From DASRTE01 sp035656095 (lineage in GTDB: Bacteria > Actinomycetota > Actinomycetes > Jiangellales > Jiangellaceae): 7,132 nucleotides of DNA. Numbering within the stretch: position 1 is the stretch's first letter; each line of letters opens with the position of its first letter. Location: NCBI GenBank assembly GCA_035656095.1, contig DASRTE010000007.1:1-7132 (forward strand). The letters run 5' to 3'. Shown one piece after another: positions 5,311 through 7,132 of this stretch. The notes beneath the pieces were generated by a model. It was not told where the DNA came from and ran no database searches. It saw only the letters and a list, made by a program, of their open reading frames with translations. A program made the translations under genes and the position numbers.

Positions 5311-6030
5311 ATGGGATCCACGATCCTCCTGCTGACTAACGCCCTGCGCCCGTCGGCGGAGATCCTGCCCGCACTCGGTCTGCTGCTGCACGACGTCCGG
5401 GTCGCGCCGGCCGAGGCGGCGGCGCTGCTCGACGCTCCGGTGTGCGACGCCGTGCTCGTCGACGCTCGCCGGGACCTGGGCCACGCCCGCGGGCTGACCC
5501 GGCTCATTCGCACGACCGGCGTCGACGTGCCGCTCATGGCCGTGGTCACCGAAGGCGGCCTTGCCGCCGTCACCGCCGACTGGGGCGTCGACGACGTGCT
5601 GCTCGACACGGCCGGACCGGCCGAGGTCGAGGCTCGGCTGCGGCTCGCCCAGGGCCGGCTCGCGGCAGCCCAGTCTAGCGACGACGTGCCTGACGAGATC
5701 CGCTCGGGTGACCTCGTCGTCGACGAGGCGACCTACACCGCCCGCATCTCCGGCCGCGCACTCGACCTCACGTACAAGGAGTTCGAGCTGCTGAAGTTCA
5801 TCGCGCAGCACCCCGGCCGAGTGTTCACTCGGGCACAGTTGCTGCAAGAGGTCTGGGGCTACGACTACTTCGGCGGCACCCGCACGGTCGACGTGCACGT
5901 GCGCAGGCTGCGGGCCAAGCTCGGAGCCGATCACGAGGCGTTGATCGGGACTGTGCGCAACGTCGGCTACCGGTTCGTAGCGCCAACCCCTCCTCGCCGC
6001 AACCTGGTGCCCGAGCGCGTCGGTCGGTGA
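5311..6030 (+). CDS. glnR: GlnR-type orphan response regulator (OmpR/PhoB family)
   Basis: A 239-residue regulator with a receiver-like domain (about 3-115) and an OmpR-type winged-helix DNA-binding domain (about 130-225). The winged helix includes LDLTYKEFELLKFIAQHPGRVFTR (151-174), VWGYDYFGGTRTVDVHVRRLRAKLG (181-205) and the wing IGTVRNVGYRF (212-222). Both domains read very much like actinobacterial GlnR (Rv0818), the global regulator of nitrogen assimilation. The receiver keeps an Asp in DARRDL (Asp51). It lacks the acidic pair after the first strand (LLLTNALRP) and the usual Lys near the fifth strand, so normal phosphorylation is unlikely. GlnR is known to act as an atypical, phosphorylation-independent dimer. 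No kinase gene is adjacent. The start has AGAGGAGG 4 nt upstream. The stop overlaps the mshD start as GTGA. Confidence 0.92.
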   Translation: MGSTILLLTNALRPSAEILPALGLLLHDVRVAPAEAAALLDAPVCDAVLVDARRDLGHARGLTRLIRTTGVDVPLMAVVTEGGLAAVTADWGVDDVLLDTAGPAEVEARLRLAQGRLAAAQSSDDVPDEIRSGDLVVDEATYTARISGRALDLTYKEFELLKFIAQHPGRVFTRAQLLQEVWGYDYFGGTRTVDVHVRRLRAKLGADHEALIGTVRNVGYRFVAPTPPRRNLVPERVGR

Positions 6031-6899
6031 TCGAGGCGCGGGACCGGCTGGCGGACGCTGACATCGGTGCCCTCACCGCTCTCATCGAAGCCGCCGCCAG
6101 GATCGACGGCGTCGGGGCACTCTCGGAGCAGGGGTATCTCCAGCTGCGGGTCGGCGCGCCGGTCGTGCACCTAGTCCTCCGCAGGGACGGCCGCATCGTC
6201 GGGTACGCACAACTGGACCAGGCAACTGGTGCCGCAGAGCTCGTCGTTCACCCGGATCACCGGCGCCAGGGAATCGGCCGGGCGCTGGTCGCCCGGCTCC
6301 TGGCGGACATCCACGAGCCCGAGCTGAGAATCTGGGCGCACGGTGACCTACCGGCCGCCCAGGAATTCGCCGCGGCCGCCGGCTTGGAGCGGGTGCGGTC
6401 GCTGTGGCTCATGGGACGCCCGCTGACTGACGACCTCCCGCGGCCAGCGATTCCGGACGGCATCGTCGTCGACACCTTCGTTCTCGGTGCCGACGACGAC
6501 GCATGGGTCGAGCTGAACGCCCGGGTCTTCGCCGACCATCCAGAGCAGGGCAGGTGGAGCTTGGACGACCTGCGTGACCGGACAGCAGAAGCGTGGTTCG
6601 ACCCGGCGGGCTTCTTCGTCGCCAGGCGTGGACCGTCGATGGTCGGCTTCCACTGGACGAAGGTGCACCATGAGTCGACGGGAGAGGTCTATGTCGTCGG
6701 TGTCGACCCGACGGAACGTGGCCACGGTCTGGGCAAGTCACTCACCCTCGTCGGCTTGCATCACCTGCGGGATACCGGCCTGCAGCAGGCCATTCTGTAC
6801 GTCGACGAGTCCAACCAGAGCGCGCTGCGGCTATACAAGGATCTCGGCTTCGAGCGCGTGGGACTCGATGTGATGTATGCCCGCCCACCCGCGATCTGA
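6027..6899 (+). CDS. mshD: Mycothiol synthase (mycothiol acetyltransferase)
   Basis: A 290-residue tandem GNAT acetyltransferase. MshD performs the last step of mycothiol synthesis, transferring acetyl from acetyl-CoA to the cysteinyl amine of Cys-GlcN-Ins. The N-terminal GNAT copy (about 1-140) has ELVVHPDHRRQGIGRALV (71-88). The C-terminal copy (about 145-290) has FHWTKVH (208-214), GEVYVVGVDP (219-228), the acetyl-CoA loop RGHGLGKS (231-238) and LYVDESNQSALRLYKDLGFE (257-276). These are hallmark MshD segments, and the length is within the family range of about 290-320. The GTG start overlaps the glnR stop by 4 bp; no strong ribosome site is seen, so coupling is likely. The glnR-mshD order matches Rv0818-Rv0819. 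Its presence marks a mycothiol-making actinobacterium. Low-molecular-weight thiol supply links it to the sulfur genes on the other strand. Confidence 0.95.
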   Translation: MIEARDRLADADIGALTALIEAAARIDGVGALSEQGYLQLRVGAPVVHLVLRRDGRIVGYAQLDQATGAAELVVHPDHRRQGIGRALVARLLADIHEPELRIWAHGDLPAAQEFAAAAGLERVRSLWLMGRPLTDDLPRPAIPDGIVVDTFVLGADDDAWVELNARVFADHPEQGRWSLDDLRDRTAEAWFDPAGFFVARRGPSMVGFHWTKVHHESTGEVYVVGVDPTERGHGLGKSLTLVGLHHLRDTGLQQAILYVDESNQSALRLYKDLGFERVGLDVMYARPPAI

Positions 6900-7043
6900 T
6901 GTCTAGCACCGCCAGGGCACGTCCACGTTTCGGTAAGTGAGGGCGTTAATCCAGCTGGGAGAGACGATCATGACAAGTTGCCGAAGGAATACCCGGCGAC
7001 CGCTGTCTATCCGTGCTCACCTCGGCGTGTCAGCATTGTCCTC
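6900..7043. other. Intergenic region before ppk
   Basis: This 144-bp gap lies between mshD and the polyphosphate-kinase start. I see no clear hairpin terminator with a U-run and no convincing -35/-10. A short palindrome, CCAGCTGG, is at 6951-6958. GGGAGAG (6957-6963) is 6 nt before an ATG at 6970. That ATG opens a frame (MTSCRRNTRRP...) running out of the window in a different frame from ppk, so it could be a chance site or a short upstream ORF. I found no direct repeats matching a PHO box. Confidence 0.3.
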
Positions 7044-7132
7044 ATGGCGGCGGTGGCGGAGGCGGTGCGGACGGAAGAGAGGTACATCGACCGCGAGTTC
7101 TCCTGGCTCGCCTTCAATACCCGGGTGCTCGA
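7044..7132 (+). CDS. ppk: Polyphosphate kinase (Ppk1), N-terminal fragment
   Basis: About 29 codons are in the window; the gene runs off the right edge. The peptide contains EERYIDREFSWLAFNTRVLE (its last residue is incomplete here), the very conserved opening of the N-terminal domain of polyphosphate kinase 1. This enzyme reversibly makes inorganic polyphosphate from ATP. The catalytic histidines lie beyond the window. The ATG at 7044 has no good ribosome site. In-frame GTGs at 7053 and 7065 are alternatives, with GGAGG too close to the second. The frame is also open for some way upstream, so a longer N-terminus is possible. Ppk near glnR and mshD is, from memory, a familiar actinobacterial arrangement. 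The family is secure; the start is not. Confidence 0.88.
   Translation, partial: MAAVAEAVRTEERYIDREFSWLAFNTRVL

Noticed and set aside
3903..5339. Long plus-strand open frame of 478 codons
   Set aside because: It is antisense to the membrane protein, MoaD and hydrolase genes, which have clear domain matches. Its product is Arg/Pro/Ala-rich low-complexity sequence, as expected for a high-GC shadow frame.
5232..5609. Upstream extension of the alpha/beta-hydrolase
   Set aside because: It would overlap glnR head-on. The GTG at 5231 has a ribosome-site candidate and yields a normal hydrolase length.
7013..7043. Possible PHO box upstream of ppk
   Set aside because: TCA-containing units are spaced 13 bp apart, not the 11 bp of actinobacterial PHO-box direct repeats, and they match poorly.

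Overview
The window is high-GC actinobacterial DNA that appears to be chromosomal. It carries a mycothiol synthase (MshD), a GlnR-type orphan regulator, an ECF sigma factor of the SigL kind with a zinc-binding anti-sigma factor, and a rhodanese with the actinobacterial CRIGERS active loop. It is densely coded: nearly every gene pair overlaps by 4 bp (ATGA or GTGA), and start sites show G-rich or GTG starts. I see no mobile element, CRISPR array, rRNA or tRNA. The species cannot be fixed from the sequence alone.

Layout. Minus strand, left part (1-2016), read right to left: a membrane-anchored thioredoxin (ThiX-like), a short leader-peptide ORF, a DUF4395 membrane protein, a CysA2-type sulfurtransferase, and the first 19 codons of a DUF1416/SseC protein. 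Minus strand, middle (2158-5231), read right to left: an alpha/beta hydrolase, a MoaD/ThiS sulfur carrier, a multi-pass membrane protein of unknown function, an ECF sigma factor and its anti-sigma factor. These five genes are each joined by 4-bp overlaps into one operon. Between the two groups, 2017-2157 is non-coding and carries a cluster of a GCACCTGATC repeat. Plus strand (5311-7132): glnR and mshD, overlapping by 4 bp, then a 144-bp gap and the start of a polyphosphate kinase gene.

The gene content recalls the Mycobacterium tuberculosis neighbourhood sseC-cysA2-thiX...glnR-mshD (Rv0814c to Rv0819, from memory). Here a sulfur-carrier/sigma/anti-sigma operon lies between thiX and glnR. The common theme is sulfur and thiol handling: sulfane-sulfur transfer (rhodanese), thiol redox (thioredoxin, DUF4395 with a Cys-x2-Cys motif), a sulfur carrier (MoaD-like), mycothiol synthesis, and a sigma switch whose anti-sigma has a ZAS cysteine cluster of the type known to be redox-sensitive.

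The points most worth a second look are two. One is the short leader ORF with the TKRRAIDLGRVATMLC signature ahead of the DUF4395/sulfurtransferase genes, which is a candidate cysteine- or sulfur-responsive attenuator. The other is the repeat cluster in front of thiX.
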